Of a stretch of 11,925 bases of DNA, positions 1 to 7,500 are shown one piece after another. The DNA lies in NCBI GenBank assembly GCA_043802925.1, contig JAZDKP010000066.1, positions 1 to 11,925 on the forward strand, in the 5' to 3' direction. The stretch is from JAZDKP01 sp043802925 (lineage in GTDB: Bacteria; Fibrobacterota; OXYB2-FULL-49-7; JAEUSG01). Under the pieces are notes generated by a model. It was given only the letters and a program-made list of their open reading frames with translations, did no database searches and was not told the origin of the DNA. Position 1 is the stretch's first letter. Each line of letters starts with the position of its first letter. The position numbers and the translations under genes were made by a program.

Positions 1-311
1 GTCCTTCTTTTTGGAAAAACCAGCAGCCACCGCCGGGCGGTTTCTTCCTCCGACCAACTTTCCGCCCAATCGGGACGGGTCCGCAAAACCACGTGCAGAT
101 GGTTGGACATGACCGCGAAGGCGAATATTTCCAGGGCGAACGAGTTGGCCAACAATTCCAAGCGCGCCTGGACCCACTCTTTTCGATGTTCGAAGGAACG
201 ACCCGTGTAAGGATCATTCCCGCACAGAAAGGCCCGCCGAACGCAGCGGGATACGCAATGGAAAATCCCCTCCACCCCGTCGGTCACGATCTCGCTTCTG
301 GCGATAGTCAT
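1..311 (-). CDS. REP-associated (Y1/HUH-like) transposase, N-terminal part, copy A
   Basis: The reading frame is open from an ATG at 311 down to the window edge, about 103 codons, so the C-terminal two thirds are missing. The protein starts MTIARSEIVTDG, then has a Cys-rich N-terminus (FHCVSRCVRRAFLCG) and a DPYTG segment. The HUH metal-binding motif reads SNHLHVVLRTRP around residues 69-80. It aligns residue for residue with the copy C protein at 7828-8883, at about three quarters identity by eye. The family is the COG1943 / Y1_Tnp-like group (IS200/RAYT-related), which handles single-stranded DNA. Activity cannot be judged because the segment expected to carry the nucleophile lies outside the window. 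Confidence 0.82.
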   Translation of the reverse strand, partial: MTIARSEIVTDGVEGIFHCVSRCVRRAFLCGNDPYTGRSFEHRKEWVQARLELLANSFALEIFAFAVMSNHLHVVLRTRPDWAESWSEEETARRWLLVFPKRR

Positions 312-401
312 GGGAACCCTCCCCGGCATGGCTTTTCATTTAGTACCAAGGATATTCTCATACTAGGCGGGAAATGTCAATATAAAAAGTGGATGTCCTT
401 T
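1..401 (-). mobile_element. Partial REP-type transposase element, copy A (right end)
   Basis: This is the right-hand part of an element whose transposase reads leftward off the window edge. Its right terminus is the motif TGGATGTCC at 390-398. The motif is preceded by ATGTCAAT, as at the right ends of copies B and C, and it is the inverse of the AGGACATCCA left ends at 7481 and 11026. The leader between transposase start and terminus differs from B and C except for the terminal motif, so A belongs to a sister subfamily. A TTGACA (TGTCAA at 375-380 on the plus strand) lies just inside the terminus and could start transcription of the transposase. The exact outer base is uncertain by a few nucleotides. 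Confidence 0.7.
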
Positions 402-688
402 GGAAAATGGATTACAAAGGCGCATATTTCCAGGGCGAGGGTCTTGGGCAGAAGTTCCAGGCGGGCCTGGACCCAGGCCTTCCGATGTTCGAAGGACTTT
501 CCGGTATACCGATCGTTTCCGCAAAGAAAGGCCCGGCGAACGCAGCGGGAAACACAGTGGTAAATCCCAATAGCCCCCTCGGTCACGATCTCGCTTCTGG
601 CAGTGGTCATGGTACACCTTGAATTTTTATTTTTAGAACAAACTATCGGAATAGCATTACTATGTCAATTGAAGAATGGATGTCCTTT
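402..688 (-). mobile_element. Truncated element copy B (right-end remnant)
   Basis: This remnant holds the right terminus (ATGGATGTCC at 676-685), the about 65-nt transposase leader and the first 65 or so transposase codons of an element closely matching copy C. The leader is nearly identical to that of C, with only a few substitutions between the start codon and the terminal motif. Homology to C stops near 411, and the right end of copy A begins at about 401. The rest of B is either deleted or lies to the left of A, beyond the window. The terminus is 49 nt from the stop codon of the merR-type gene. Confidence 0.7.
411..610 (-). pseudogene. Transposase remnant, copy B (N-terminal fragment)
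   Basis: A start codon at 610 opens a frame beginning MTTARSEIVTEGAIG that matches the copy C transposase almost exactly for about 65 residues, as far as ALEICAF. It then diverges at the junction with copy A, just before the HUH motif. Translation would run a further 11-12 codons into the terminus of copy A and stop at 377. Both histidines of the HUH motif and everything downstream are missing, so no catalytic protein can be made. The leader still carries TTGACA (TGTCAA on the plus strand at 663-668), so a short chimeric peptide could in principle be expressed. I call it a remnant, not a gene. Confidence 0.8.
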
Positions 689-733
689 AAAATAGTTAAA
701 ATCGAAAATCGATTCGAGACCAGTCCACACGCG

Positions 734-1549
734 CTATTCCACCACGACACAATACTTCAACGCGTAGCAGTCCCCGGCTTCCTGAATGATATAGCTCATC
801 ATGTCGTAAGCATAGATATCGCTCTTTATGGTCATACCGGCGGAATCGATTTGTTCCAGCATCCCGGCAAGGGCCTGCCGGTGCGTTTCATCCGTTCCTT
901 TATGGGCCAGGATGGCGCACTTTCCTTCAGGTTTGACGTGAAGCCGGGAACGCGGCGTTGTGCGCCTCGCCCGGTGGAAGGAATAGCGCTCAAGGTGGTC
1001 GCCCCGGCCCACGTCATCCAGGCCGAGAATAAAGCCGAACGGAGAACGCGGCTTTTGCTCCTGCTTTTCAAAGGCATCGTTGTACTCGGCAAAACGCTGG
1101 ACAAGTTCCCACCGTGATTCAGACGGGGTTGCGCCGGTGGGCGTCACCTCCAGACGTTCTTCTTCCTGCTGTTCCACGATCAATACGTCATAGTCGAAAC
1201 TCAAGGCCTCGCGCAGACACTCGGCCATGTCCCCGAGCATAAGCGTCCGCTGTTTCAGCCTGTTAAGTTCCCTCTTGGCGGCAACCTGCTTCTCCTCAAG
1301 GAAGGACAAGAAGCCCTCGCCGTCCATATGGCGTAAATGCGTTTTGATTTCCTTCAGTGAACTGCCGACTTCCTTAAGCATCGAGAGCAGGTCGAATTCA
1401 AAATACTGTTCTATCTCGTAGCGCCGATAGCCGTTTTCGGAAACGTGCTTCGGTTTCAGCAGCCCTTCCTTGTCGTAAAACAGCAGTGTACCCTTTTGCG
1501 TTCTGCACAGCTTGGCGAATTCTCCGGTTGCAAGTAGGTGTTTTTTCAT
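734..1549 (-). CDS. MerR-family transcriptional regulator with C-terminal effector domain
   Basis: This 271-residue protein has the MerR architecture. An N-terminal winged HTH spans about residues 5-73, with GEFAKLCRTQKGTLLFYDKEGLLKP and the wing signature NGYRRYEIEQ. A helical dimerisation linker at about 78-112 is rich in charged and Leu residues (FLEEKQVAAKRELNRLKQR). A C-terminal domain of about 150 residues follows, in the size range of GyrI-like drug-binding domains of BmrR-type regulators. The domain assignment is from fold expectation, not from a recognised motif. It has no CxC metal-binding pattern, so a metal sensor is unlikely. It diverges from the RND efflux genes across a 109-nt spacer with a MerR-type promoter. 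The inferred role is ligand-dependent activation of the pump by realigning that promoter. No clear Shine-Dalgarno precedes the ATG at 1549; the upstream sequence is A/T-rich. Confidence 0.88.
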   Translation of the reverse strand: MKKHLLATGEFAKLCRTQKGTLLFYDKEGLLKPKHVSENGYRRYEIEQYFEFDLLSMLKEVGSSLKEIKTHLRHMDGEGFLSFLEEKQVAAKRELNRLKQRTLMLGDMAECLREALSFDYDVLIVEQQEEERLEVTPTGATPSESRWELVQRFAEYNDAFEKQEQKPRSPFGFILGLDDVGRGDHLERYSFHRARRTTPRSRLHVKPEGKCAILAHKGTDETHRQALAGMLEQIDSAGMTIKSDIYAYDMMSYIIQEAGDCYALKYCVVVE

Positions 1550-1562
1550 ATTTATTTTTTTG

Positions 1563-1593
1563 TTGACTCTAAAGTTACTGTATACCTTAGTCT
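1563..1593 (+). promoter_or_regulatory. MerR-type overspaced promoter with dyad operator for the efflux operon
   Basis: A near-consensus -35 box TTGACT (1563-1568) is followed after 19 bp by a weak -10 box TAGTCT (1588-1593). The spacer and its edge hold an imperfect inverted repeat at 1569-1590: left half CTAAAGT, 8-bp centre, right half ACCTTAG, with one mismatch between half-sites. A dyad inside a 19-bp spacer is the established arrangement for MerR-family activators, which untwist the overlong spacer. A start point near 1600 would precede the chosen adaptor start at 1659. The site also lies directly upstream of the regulator gene, so autoregulation is plausible. The -10 assignment is the weakest part. 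Confidence 0.65.
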
Positions 1594-1658
1594 ATCAGAT
1601 AATGAAGAAAGCGGCAAGCCGGTATTTGCTTGCGCCGGATAAAACAAAGGTGTCTGAA

Positions 1659-2900
1659 ATGTTTTTGAGTATCGGGAAGAGAAAAGGATGGCGGGCGCTC
1701 ATACCGCTTTGTTGTATTATGCTTGCGTCGGGCTGCGATGCATCGGAACAGCCCAAGGCCGCCCCTGCCGAGGTGCTGTACTCGGTGGTCGGCGAAGAAA
1801 GACTCACCCTTACCAGCACATTGCCGGGGCGGGTTTCCGCGCTTGTAACGGCGGAAGTCAGGCCCCAGGTGGATGGCATCATCATTGAGCGCCTTTTTGA
1901 GGAAGGCGCGGATGTGGAAAAAGGGCGGGTTTTGTACTGTATCGATCCTGCCGTTCACAAGGCGGCGCACGCCACGGCCAGGGCATCCCTGGCGGAGGCG
2001 CAAGCCAATGTGGCGGCTATCGCCCTGCTGGAAAAACGGCAGCGGCTTTTGATCACCCAACATGCCGTAAGCCGCCAGGAACTGGACAACACCATTTCCC
2101 AACACGGTCAAGCCCGCGCCCGTGTCGCCAGGGCTGAAGCCGAATTGGAAACCGCCGCCATCAACCTTGCCTACACGAAAATCAAAGCGTCGGTGGCGGG
2201 ACGCATCGGGGCCTCGTTCGTGACTGTCGGCGCTCTTGTCACGGCCAACCAGCCTTCCGCTCTCGCCGTCATCCAGCAGACGGATCGTGTGTATGTGGAT
2301 ATTACGCAGTCCAGCACGGACGCCATCCGCTTGCGCCGCGCCATGGCCCAGGGTCGGATGTCTCCCAACGGCAGCGCCGCCAAGGTTCGCCTCACCCTTG
2401 AAGACGGCTCTCCGTACACGGCGCTCACACGGATGCAGACGGATGGAGAACCGGAATGGATACAGGGTGATCTGCTGTTTTCGGAACTATCCGTCGGGCA
2501 AAGCACGGGAAGCCTCATGTTGCGGGCCTTGTTCAACAATCCGGACGGGCTGCTTTTGCCGGGAATGTATGTAAAGGCAATCATCGAAGAGGGCGCGGTG
2601 GGCAACGCCGTGCTGATTCCGCAAGGCGTCGCGCTTGCGAACAACACCGGCGGGCACTATGTCTATCTTTTACGCAATGATGATACCGGAGACGGGCTAT
2701 TCCGGGTTGAGCGCCGCGATGTGCGGCTTGAACGCGCGTTCGGCAACCGCTGGATTGTCGGCTCCGGCCTGAATAGCGGTGATATCCTGATCGTGGAGGG
2801 ACTTCAGAAGGCCGCTCCCGGCGATCTCGTGAAAGGCGTTCCCGTGCGGAACGCTCCCGCCGGCGCCGTCGCCATGGCATCTGAAAAGAAGGCGCGGTAA
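1659..2900 (+). CDS. RND efflux periplasmic adaptor (membrane-fusion lipoprotein, AcrA/MexA type)
   Basis: This 413-residue membrane-fusion protein would bridge an inner-membrane RND pump and an outer-membrane channel. The start at 1659 is chosen because AAAGG lies 8 nt upstream and it yields a lipoprotein signal: basic GKRKGWR, a hydrophobic stretch, then lipobox LASGC with Cys at residue 26. Earlier in-frame starts at 1512 and 1602 lie upstream of or within the promoter. After the signal come the beta-barrel/lipoyl half motif (LPGRVSALVTAEVRPQVDG, then EGADVEKG and YCIDP), and an Ala/Glu/Gln-rich alpha-hairpin with LITQHAVSRQELDN. The second lipoyl half follows (INLAYTKIKASVAGRIG), then beta-barrel and membrane-proximal domains with NPDGLLLPGMYVK. 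Length and order match AcrA. Its stop is 3 nt before the RND transporter start, so the two are translationally close. Confidence 0.93.
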   Translation: MFLSIGKRKGWRALIPLCCIMLASGCDASEQPKAAPAEVLYSVVGEERLTLTSTLPGRVSALVTAEVRPQVDGIIIERLFEEGADVEKGRVLYCIDPAVHKAAHATARASLAEAQANVAAIALLEKRQRLLITQHAVSRQELDNTISQHGQARARVARAEAELETAAINLAYTKIKASVAGRIGASFVTVGALVTANQPSALAVIQQTDRVYVDITQSSTDAIRLRRAMAQGRMSPNGSAAKVRLTLEDGSPYTALTRMQTDGEPEWIQGDLLFSELSVGQSTGSLMLRALFNNPDGLLLPGMYVKAIIEEGAVGNAVLIPQGVALANNTGGHYVYLLRNDDTGDGLFRVERRDVRLERAFGNRWIVGSGLNSGDILIVEGLQKAAPGDLVKGVPVRNAPAGAVAMASEKKAR

Positions 2901-2903
2901 CTC

Positions 2904-5900
2904 ATGGCTGCGTTCTTCATCAACCGTCCGATTTTCGCCTGGGTTATCGCCATCGTCATCATGCTGGCCGGGGCGCTTGTCCTGGGCAGGCTTCCGGTGG
3001 CCCATTATCCTGACATAGCCATGCCGCAAATATCTATTTCCGCGCAGTATCCCGGCGCGTCCGCGTACATCGTTGACCGGAGCGTAACACAGGTTATCGA
3101 ACAACAACTCAAGGGACTGGACAATCTGCTGCACATGCAGTCCACCAGCAGTACTTCCGGCGGTTCGGAAATTGTACTCACCTTCGCGGCGGGAACGGAT
3201 ATAGACACCGCTCAGGTTCAGGTGCAGAACAAGTTGCAGCAAGCCATGTCCCTGCTGCCTGACGCGGCGCAACGGCAAGGAGTTCAGGCCTTCAAGGCCG
3301 TTGAAAATTCCTTCATGACCGTTGCTTTTTATGACGCTCATGACTCCATGCGGGCCGGCGACATCAGCGACTACGTGGCGAGTTCCCTGGTCGACCCCCT
3401 GAGCCGGATTCAGGGGGTGGGTTCCGTGACGGCGTATGGTTTTCAGAATGCCATGCGTATCTGGTGCGATCCTGATAAAATGCGGCAATACGGGCTGAAC
3501 CCTCAGGATGTTCTGAACGCTGTCCGCGAACAAAACGCACAGGTCGCGGGCGGGCAGGTGGGCGAGGCGCCCGCCCCGCCCGGCCAGGAAATAAGCATCG
3601 CCATCAATGCCTCATCCAGCCTGGAGACAGTGGAAGAGTTTGAGCAAATACTTCTGCGCGTGGAAGAGAACGGTTCCGTTCTGCTGCTCAAGGACGTTGC
3701 CCGCATCGAGCTGAATGAGGAAATCTCCACCGGGGGCACGTTTTTTAACGGCCACGCGGGAACAGGCCTGGCGTTCAAACTTTCCTCCGGGGCCAACGTC
3801 CTCGAAACCACCAAGGCCATCAAAGCCGAGTTGAAAGCCCTTTCCGCTTTCTTGCCGCCGGGGCTCACGTTCGCTTATGCCGACGATCAGGCTCCCATTG
3901 TGGAAAAATCCATACAATCGGTGGTACGTACTCTTTTTGAGGCCATTGCCCTTGTCGTGGCGGTGATGTTCTTGTTCCTGCAAAGCTTCCGCGCCACGCT
4001 TGTTCCGGCCATCGCCGTTCCGGTCGTTCTGCTTGGCGTGTTCGCGGCGCTCGCGGCAGCCGGTTTTTCCATCAATACGCTGACCATGTTCGGGATGGTT
4101 CTGGCTATCGGCCTGTTGGTCGATGATGCCATTGTCGTGGTGGAAAACGTGGAGCGCCTGATGCGCGATGAAAAGCTCTCCGCCAGGGAGGCCGCGCTCA
4201 AATCCATGCGCCAGATAACCGGGGCGCTTGTCGGCGTTGCCGTGGTTATTTCCGCCGTGTTCATACCCATGGCCTTCATGCCCGGCTCAACCGGCGCTAT
4301 TTTCAGGCAGTTTTCCATTACCATCGTTGCATCAATGGTGCTTTCCGTTGTTGTCGCCATTGTGTTTACCCCGGCCCTGTGCGCCACCATTCTGACCGCA
4401 AAGACGCACGGAGCGGAAACAGGTTTGTTCGGCAGGTTCAACCGGTGGTTCGACACGCTCACCGGACGGTACGCCCTCCGGGTGGGAGGCATGGTGAAAC
4501 GGCCCAAAGCTTGGGGCGCCGCATTCGTGGCGGCGGTCGCGGTGTGCGCGGTGCTGTTCATGCGCCTGCCGTATTCATTTTTACCCGACGAAGACCAGGG
4601 AACCTTGTACGTCGATGTACAGCTCCCGCCCGGCGCTTCACTGGAGCGCACTGAAAAAATAGTCAAAGAGATCGACGCCTACTTTCGTACCGAGGAAAAA
4701 GATTCCATCCAAAGCGTCATGGCGGTCATCGGCTGGGGATTCAGCGGTTCCGGCCAGAATTCGGCCATGGTGCTTCCCTTGCTGAAGGATTGGAGTGAGC
4801 GGGGTCGGGGGCAAAGCGCTTTTGACGTTATGGAACGAGCTTCCACCCACTTCTCGTCCATCCATGGCGCTGAAATCGTTGTTATGACGCCTCCGGCGGC
4901 CATGGAACTCGGCACATCCCCGGGCTTTGAAATGGAGTTGATGGATCGCGGCGGGAGCGGCCATGCGGCCCTGCTCAAGGCCAAGGATGCCCTGTTGGAA
5001 CACGCCGCGAAACAGCCATCCGTCTCCTATGCCCGTTATGGCGGAATGGACGACGCTGAGCAGTACGACCTCAAAATCGACAATGGCAAGGCGGGCGCAT
5101 ACGGCCTTACCAGGGGCGACATCAACAACGCAATCAGCGCATACTGGGCGGGTGAATATATCAACGACTTTTCGGACCGGGGCAGAACGAAAAAGGTGTA
5201 TTTCCAGGCTGAACCGTCGTTTCGAACCGGCGTGGACGACTTCAACCGTTTTTATCTGCGCAACGCCAAGGGAGAAATGACGCCGTTGACCAGCTTTCTC
5301 GGTGTGAAGTCCACTCTTTCCTCTCCCAGCCTGACGCGCTACCAGGGAATTCCGTCCGTGAAAATCGAAGGGGCCGCGGCCCACGGGAAAAGCTCCGGGC
5401 AGGCGATGGCGGAAATGGAAGAAAGCGCGGCCAAACTGCCGTCCGGCTTTGACTATGCCTGGACGGGCCTTTCATACCAGCAACGCTTGGCCTCCAATCA
5501 GGCTCCGCTACTGTACGCCATTTCCATCATCGTCGTCTTTCTCAGCCTTGCGGCGTTGTACGAAAGCTGGACGATTCCGCTGGCGGTGCTCATGGCGGTT
5601 CCCACCGGCGTAATCGGAGCGCTGGGCGGTGTGTATCTGCGCGGCATGAACAACGATATATTCTTTCAGATAGCCCTGCTCACCATCATAGGTCTGTCCG
5701 CCAAGAACTCCATCCTGATCGTGGAGTTCGCAAGAGCCTTGCATCATGGGGGAAAAGACCTGCTCACGGCCACTGTTGAAGCCTCGCGGCTCCGCCTGCG
5801 GCCCGTACTCATGACCTCGCTGTGCTTCATTCTCGGCGTTGCGCCTTTGGCCGTCAGCAGCGGCGCCGGTTCCGGCGCGCAAAACGCTCTCGGTACGGCG

Positions 5901-6038
5901 GTAATGGCGGGCATGATTACGGCAACGGGACTCGGCGTTTACTATACACCGTTGTTTTTCGTTGTGGTGACGCGAATTTTTGGACGAAAAAAGACTCATG
6001 AAAATGCCCTGGCCTCGCCGACGGTCCCCGCTGCATAA
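2904..6038 (+). CDS. RND multidrug efflux transporter, HAE-1 family (AcrB/MexB type)
   Basis: The 1044-residue length fits AcrB (about 1049). The start MAAFFINRPIFAWV with YPDIAMPQISISAQYPGA is the standard HAE-1 N-terminus. Two halves each hold a large periplasmic domain and clustered membrane segments. The proton-relay residues are present: adjacent aspartates at 407 and 408 in LLVDDAIVVVENVER, and a lysine at about 934 in IGLSAKNSILIVEFA. The C-terminal signature RLRPVLMTSLCFILG and SSGAGSGAQNALGT is intact. It should export hydrophobic or amphipathic compounds by proton antiport, as a trimer with the adaptor encoded just upstream. Substrates cannot be read from sequence. No outer-membrane factor gene follows, so a TolC-like channel must come from elsewhere. 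No frameshift or truncation is seen. Confidence 0.96.
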   Translation: MAAFFINRPIFAWVIAIVIMLAGALVLGRLPVAHYPDIAMPQISISAQYPGASAYIVDRSVTQVIEQQLKGLDNLLHMQSTSSTSGGSEIVLTFAAGTDIDTAQVQVQNKLQQAMSLLPDAAQRQGVQAFKAVENSFMTVAFYDAHDSMRAGDISDYVASSLVDPLSRIQGVGSVTAYGFQNAMRIWCDPDKMRQYGLNPQDVLNAVREQNAQVAGGQVGEAPAPPGQEISIAINASSSLETVEEFEQILLRVEENGSVLLLKDVARIELNEEISTGGTFFNGHAGTGLAFKLSSGANVLETTKAIKAELKALSAFLPPGLTFAYADDQAPIVEKSIQSVVRTLFEAIALVVAVMFLFLQSFRATLVPAIAVPVVLLGVFAALAAAGFSINTLTMFGMVLAIGLLVDDAIVVVENVERLMRDEKLSAREAALKSMRQITGALVGVAVVISAVFIPMAFMPGSTGAIFRQFSITIVASMVLSVVVAIVFTPALCATILTAKTHGAETGLFGRFNRWFDTLTGRYALRVGGMVKRPKAWGAAFVAAVAVCAVLFMRLPYSFLPDEDQGTLYVDVQLPPGASLERTEKIVKEIDAYFRTEEKDSIQSVMAVIGWGFSGSGQNSAMVLPLLKDWSERGRGQSAFDVMERASTHFSSIHGAEIVVMTPPAAMELGTSPGFEMELMDRGGSGHAALLKAKDALLEHAAKQPSVSYARYGGMDDAEQYDLKIDNGKAGAYGLTRGDINNAISAYWAGEYINDFSDRGRTKKVYFQAEPSFRTGVDDFNRFYLRNAKGEMTPLTSFLGVKSTLSSPSLTRYQGIPSVKIEGAAAHGKSSGQAMAEMEESAAKLPSGFDYAWTGLSYQQRLASNQAPLLYAISIIVVFLSLAALYESWTIPLAVLMAVPTGVIGALGGVYLRGMNNDIFFQIALLTIIGLSAKNSILIVEFARALHHGGKDLLTATVEASRLRLRPVLMTSLCFILGVAPLAVSSGAGSGAQNALGTAVMAGMITATGLGVYYTPLFFVVVTRIFGRKKTHENALASPTVPAA

Positions 6039-6086
6039 AGGCATACCGTGGATTTGGGAAAGGTGATTACCGAGGGGAGGATATAC

Positions 6087-6701
6087 ATGGAGACAAGGAT
6101 CGAAACGGAAAGACTTCTTATACGAAACTTTGAAGCCAAAGACGCTGAAGGACTGCTTGCGTACCTTTCTCATCCTCGTGCGAATTGCTTCATTGAAGAG
6201 CGGCTCGGCACGTTGAAAGAGGCCGCTGCCGATGTTGAGCGCAGAAGTAAAGATGGATTGCAATACGCCGTTTGCCTGAAGGAAGAAGATGCCATTATCG
6301 GGAATTTGTTTGCCGATAAGGAAGAACCGGATACCTATAATGTCGGATGGAACTTCAACGAGCAGTACGGAGGAAAAGGATATGCTAGTGAAGCGGCAAG
6401 GGCGTTCGTCAGTTTCCTTTTTACAAGCAGGGATGCAAGACGAATTTATAGCTATGTGGAAGAGGATAATTTCCGCTCGCGGAAGCTCTGCGAACGTCTC
6501 GACATGTGCAGGGAGGCCCACTTTATCGAGTTTATATCTTTTACAAAAAATCCTGATGGTACGCCGAAATATGAGAATACATTTGTATATGCCATTTTGA
6601 AAAAAGAGTGGGAATTACGCGGGAAGATCAATGCGCTGTTTACCGGCCGGCACGATGATTGGCGAGAGATGGTCCGGAAGCGCACAGTTGGATCGACATA
6701 G
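6087..6701 (+). CDS. GNAT-family N-acetyltransferase (RimJ/RimL-like)
   Basis: This 204-residue acetyltransferase begins ETERLLIRNFEAKDAEGL, the usual opening of the RimJ/RimL (Acetyltransf_3) group. The acetyl-CoA loop reads QYGGKGYASEA at residues 93-103. It is followed by a helix and the RRIYSYVEEDNFRSRKLCERLDM segment, matching the A'NxxS..l.eklGF region of the family. The ATG at 6087 is chosen over a GTG at 6048 because GGGGAGG (6074-6080) sits 6 nt upstream of it. The gene begins 48 nt after the RND stop with no obvious terminator between, so it probably belongs to the same transcript. Drug-modifying and protein-acetylating roles are both possible. The regulator and pump context makes a xenobiotic substrate attractive, but this is inference. 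Confidence 0.88.
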   Translation: METRIETERLLIRNFEAKDAEGLLAYLSHPRANCFIEERLGTLKEAAADVERRSKDGLQYAVCLKEEDAIIGNLFADKEEPDTYNVGWNFNEQYGGKGYASEAARAFVSFLFTSRDARRIYSYVEEDNFRSRKLCERLDMCREAHFIEFISFTKNPDGTPKYENTFVYAILKKEWELRGKINALFTGRHDDWREMVRKRTVGST

Positions 6702-6728
6702 TGAAAACATACAACGAAAGGAGTTGTT

Positions 6729-7175
6729 ATGAACATTGAAACAGTAGGCGCGCAAAGAACGGATATCGAGGAAATGCAGAAAAATCAGCGCACGGAACAA
6801 GAGGTAAAGGCGGAACCAACAGGCGCGAATGCCTCGGCGCAGGGGGATACCGTTGAAATTTCCGAGGAAGGGCGACGGAAATCCACAGCATCGCGGGCGG
6901 ACGCCTCCGGCAATGACTCGCCCGCGAGTGACGCCGAATCCGACAGTGGTTCGGGCGATATAAATGCCGCTGGCGACGTGACCGTTGACGACCTCAAGAA
7001 AGAGCTGCATAAGAAAAAAAGCGAGGTTAAATCGAAACAGGCGAAACTGGATGAGGCAGCGCAGGCGGCTGCGAATGATCCCTCAAAGGAAGCGCAAATG
7101 AAAATACTCAAGAATCAGGTGACCCAACTGGAGAAGGAAGCATCGAAGATTCAGTCCAAAGTGTATTCCTCATAA
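6729..7175 (+). CDS. Small charged coiled-coil protein with DTVEISEEGR motif
   Basis: I do not recognise a defined function. The 148-residue protein has an N-terminal MNIETVG segment, a GDTVEISEEGRR motif at residues 39-50, and a low-complexity Ser/Asp/Gly/Ala-rich linker at about 51-85. A highly charged predicted coiled coil occupies about 86-145 (VDDLKKELHKKKSEV and QVTQLEKEASKIQSK). There is no signal peptide or membrane segment. A strong ribosome site AAAGGAG (6717-6723) lies 5 nt upstream of the ATG. It starts 27 nt after the GNAT stop, so co-transcription with the efflux operon is likely. Similar DTVEIS-type short proteins occur, as I recall, in Desulfovibrio-like genomes and among FlxA-like proteins; that is recollection, not a test. 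The coding call is firm, the role unknown. Confidence 0.8.
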   Translation: MNIETVGAQRTDIEEMQKNQRTEQEVKAEPTGANASAQGDTVEISEEGRRKSTASRADASGNDSPASDAESDSGSGDINAAGDVTVDDLKKELHKKKSEVKSKQAKLDEAAQAAANDPSKEAQMKILKNQVTQLEKEASKIQSKVYSS

Positions 7176-7244
7176 AGATTCAGTTATTGTGACAGCGCGA
7201 TCAACCGGAAGCCCTAGAACCAGGATATACAGGCAAGCATCCTG

Positions 7245-7271
7245 AAAAGGGCGGCTGCAAAAAGCCTTTTT
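7245..7271 (+). terminator. Possible weak rho-independent terminator after the efflux operon
   Basis: A short stem GGCT/AGCC (7253-7256 with 7263-7266) is followed directly by TTTTT (7267-7271). AAAA at 7245-7248 can add pairs with the T-run after a bulge. It lies 70 nt beyond the last operon gene. The stem is short, so the call is tentative. Confidence 0.3.
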
Positions 7272-7379
7272 ACAATAGCAAAACTGGCCGGATTTACCCA
7301 GGTTTGCGGAGGTAAACGAAAAAGAGTCTTAGGGGCGAGAGCCAGAAACACTTGAAAATCTTGGAGCCGGCGATGGGAT

Positions 7380-7421
7380 TTGTCCGCCTCTGGCGGATTT
7401 GAATACGCCCGAGGCGGACAA
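7380..7421. repeat. Nested palindrome with two mutually exclusive hairpins
   Basis: TTGTCCGCCTC (7380-7390) and GAGGCGGACAA (7411-7421) form a perfect 11-bp inverted repeat around a 20-nt loop. The left arm can instead pair locally as CCGCC-TCT-GGCGG (7384-7396). The two folds exclude each other. It may be a REP-like unit, a protein-binding dyad or part of a terminator; there is no T-run next to it. Confidence 0.65.
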
Positions 7422-7500
7422 GCCCACTCCCTAAAGACGCCGTCCACCAAGCAAAAGAGCTCTGGTCATCACGATTCAATAGGACATCCATATTAAAAAA

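Larger units (their letters stand above)
7176..7480. other. Intergenic stretch with several hairpins, no convincing gene
   Basis: This stretch separates the efflux operon from element C. It holds a weak terminator-like hairpin near 7245-7271, a 6-bp inverted repeat TTTACC/GGTAAA at 7293-7298 and 7311-7316, and a strong nested palindrome at 7380-7421. A minus-strand frame of 78 codons (7214-7450) exists. It has no ribosome site, its sequence is dictated largely by the palindromes, and it resembles no family I know. The overall look is of an interspersed repeat or REP-like sequence. Confidence 0.5.

Noticed and set aside
662..1117. 151-codon plus-strand frame over the regulator's 3' half
   Set aside because: It is antisense to the MerR-type gene, has no ribosome site, and its start lies in the element B terminus.
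1512..1658. Upstream in-frame starts (1512, 1602) for the adaptor
   Set aside because: They overlap the regulator start or the promoter and lack a ribosome site. The start at 1659 has AAAGG and gives a proper lipoprotein signal.
3887..4666. 259-codon minus-strand frame opposite the RND gene
   Set aside because: It is antisense to well-conserved transporter sequence, has low-complexity Thr/Ala/Met composition and no ribosome site. It is a shadow of a GC-biased gene.
6048..6086. GTG start for the acetyltransferase at 6048
   Set aside because: The ATG at 6087 has GGGGAGG at good spacing and starts at the conserved ETERLLIR opening.
5508..6521. 337-codon minus-strand frame spanning the RND end and the GNAT gene
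   Set aside because: It crosses two clear plus-strand genes and shows no recognisable domain; shadow frame.
7214..7450. 78-codon minus-strand frame in the intergenic region
   Set aside because: There is no start signal or family resemblance, and much of its sequence is set by inverted repeats.
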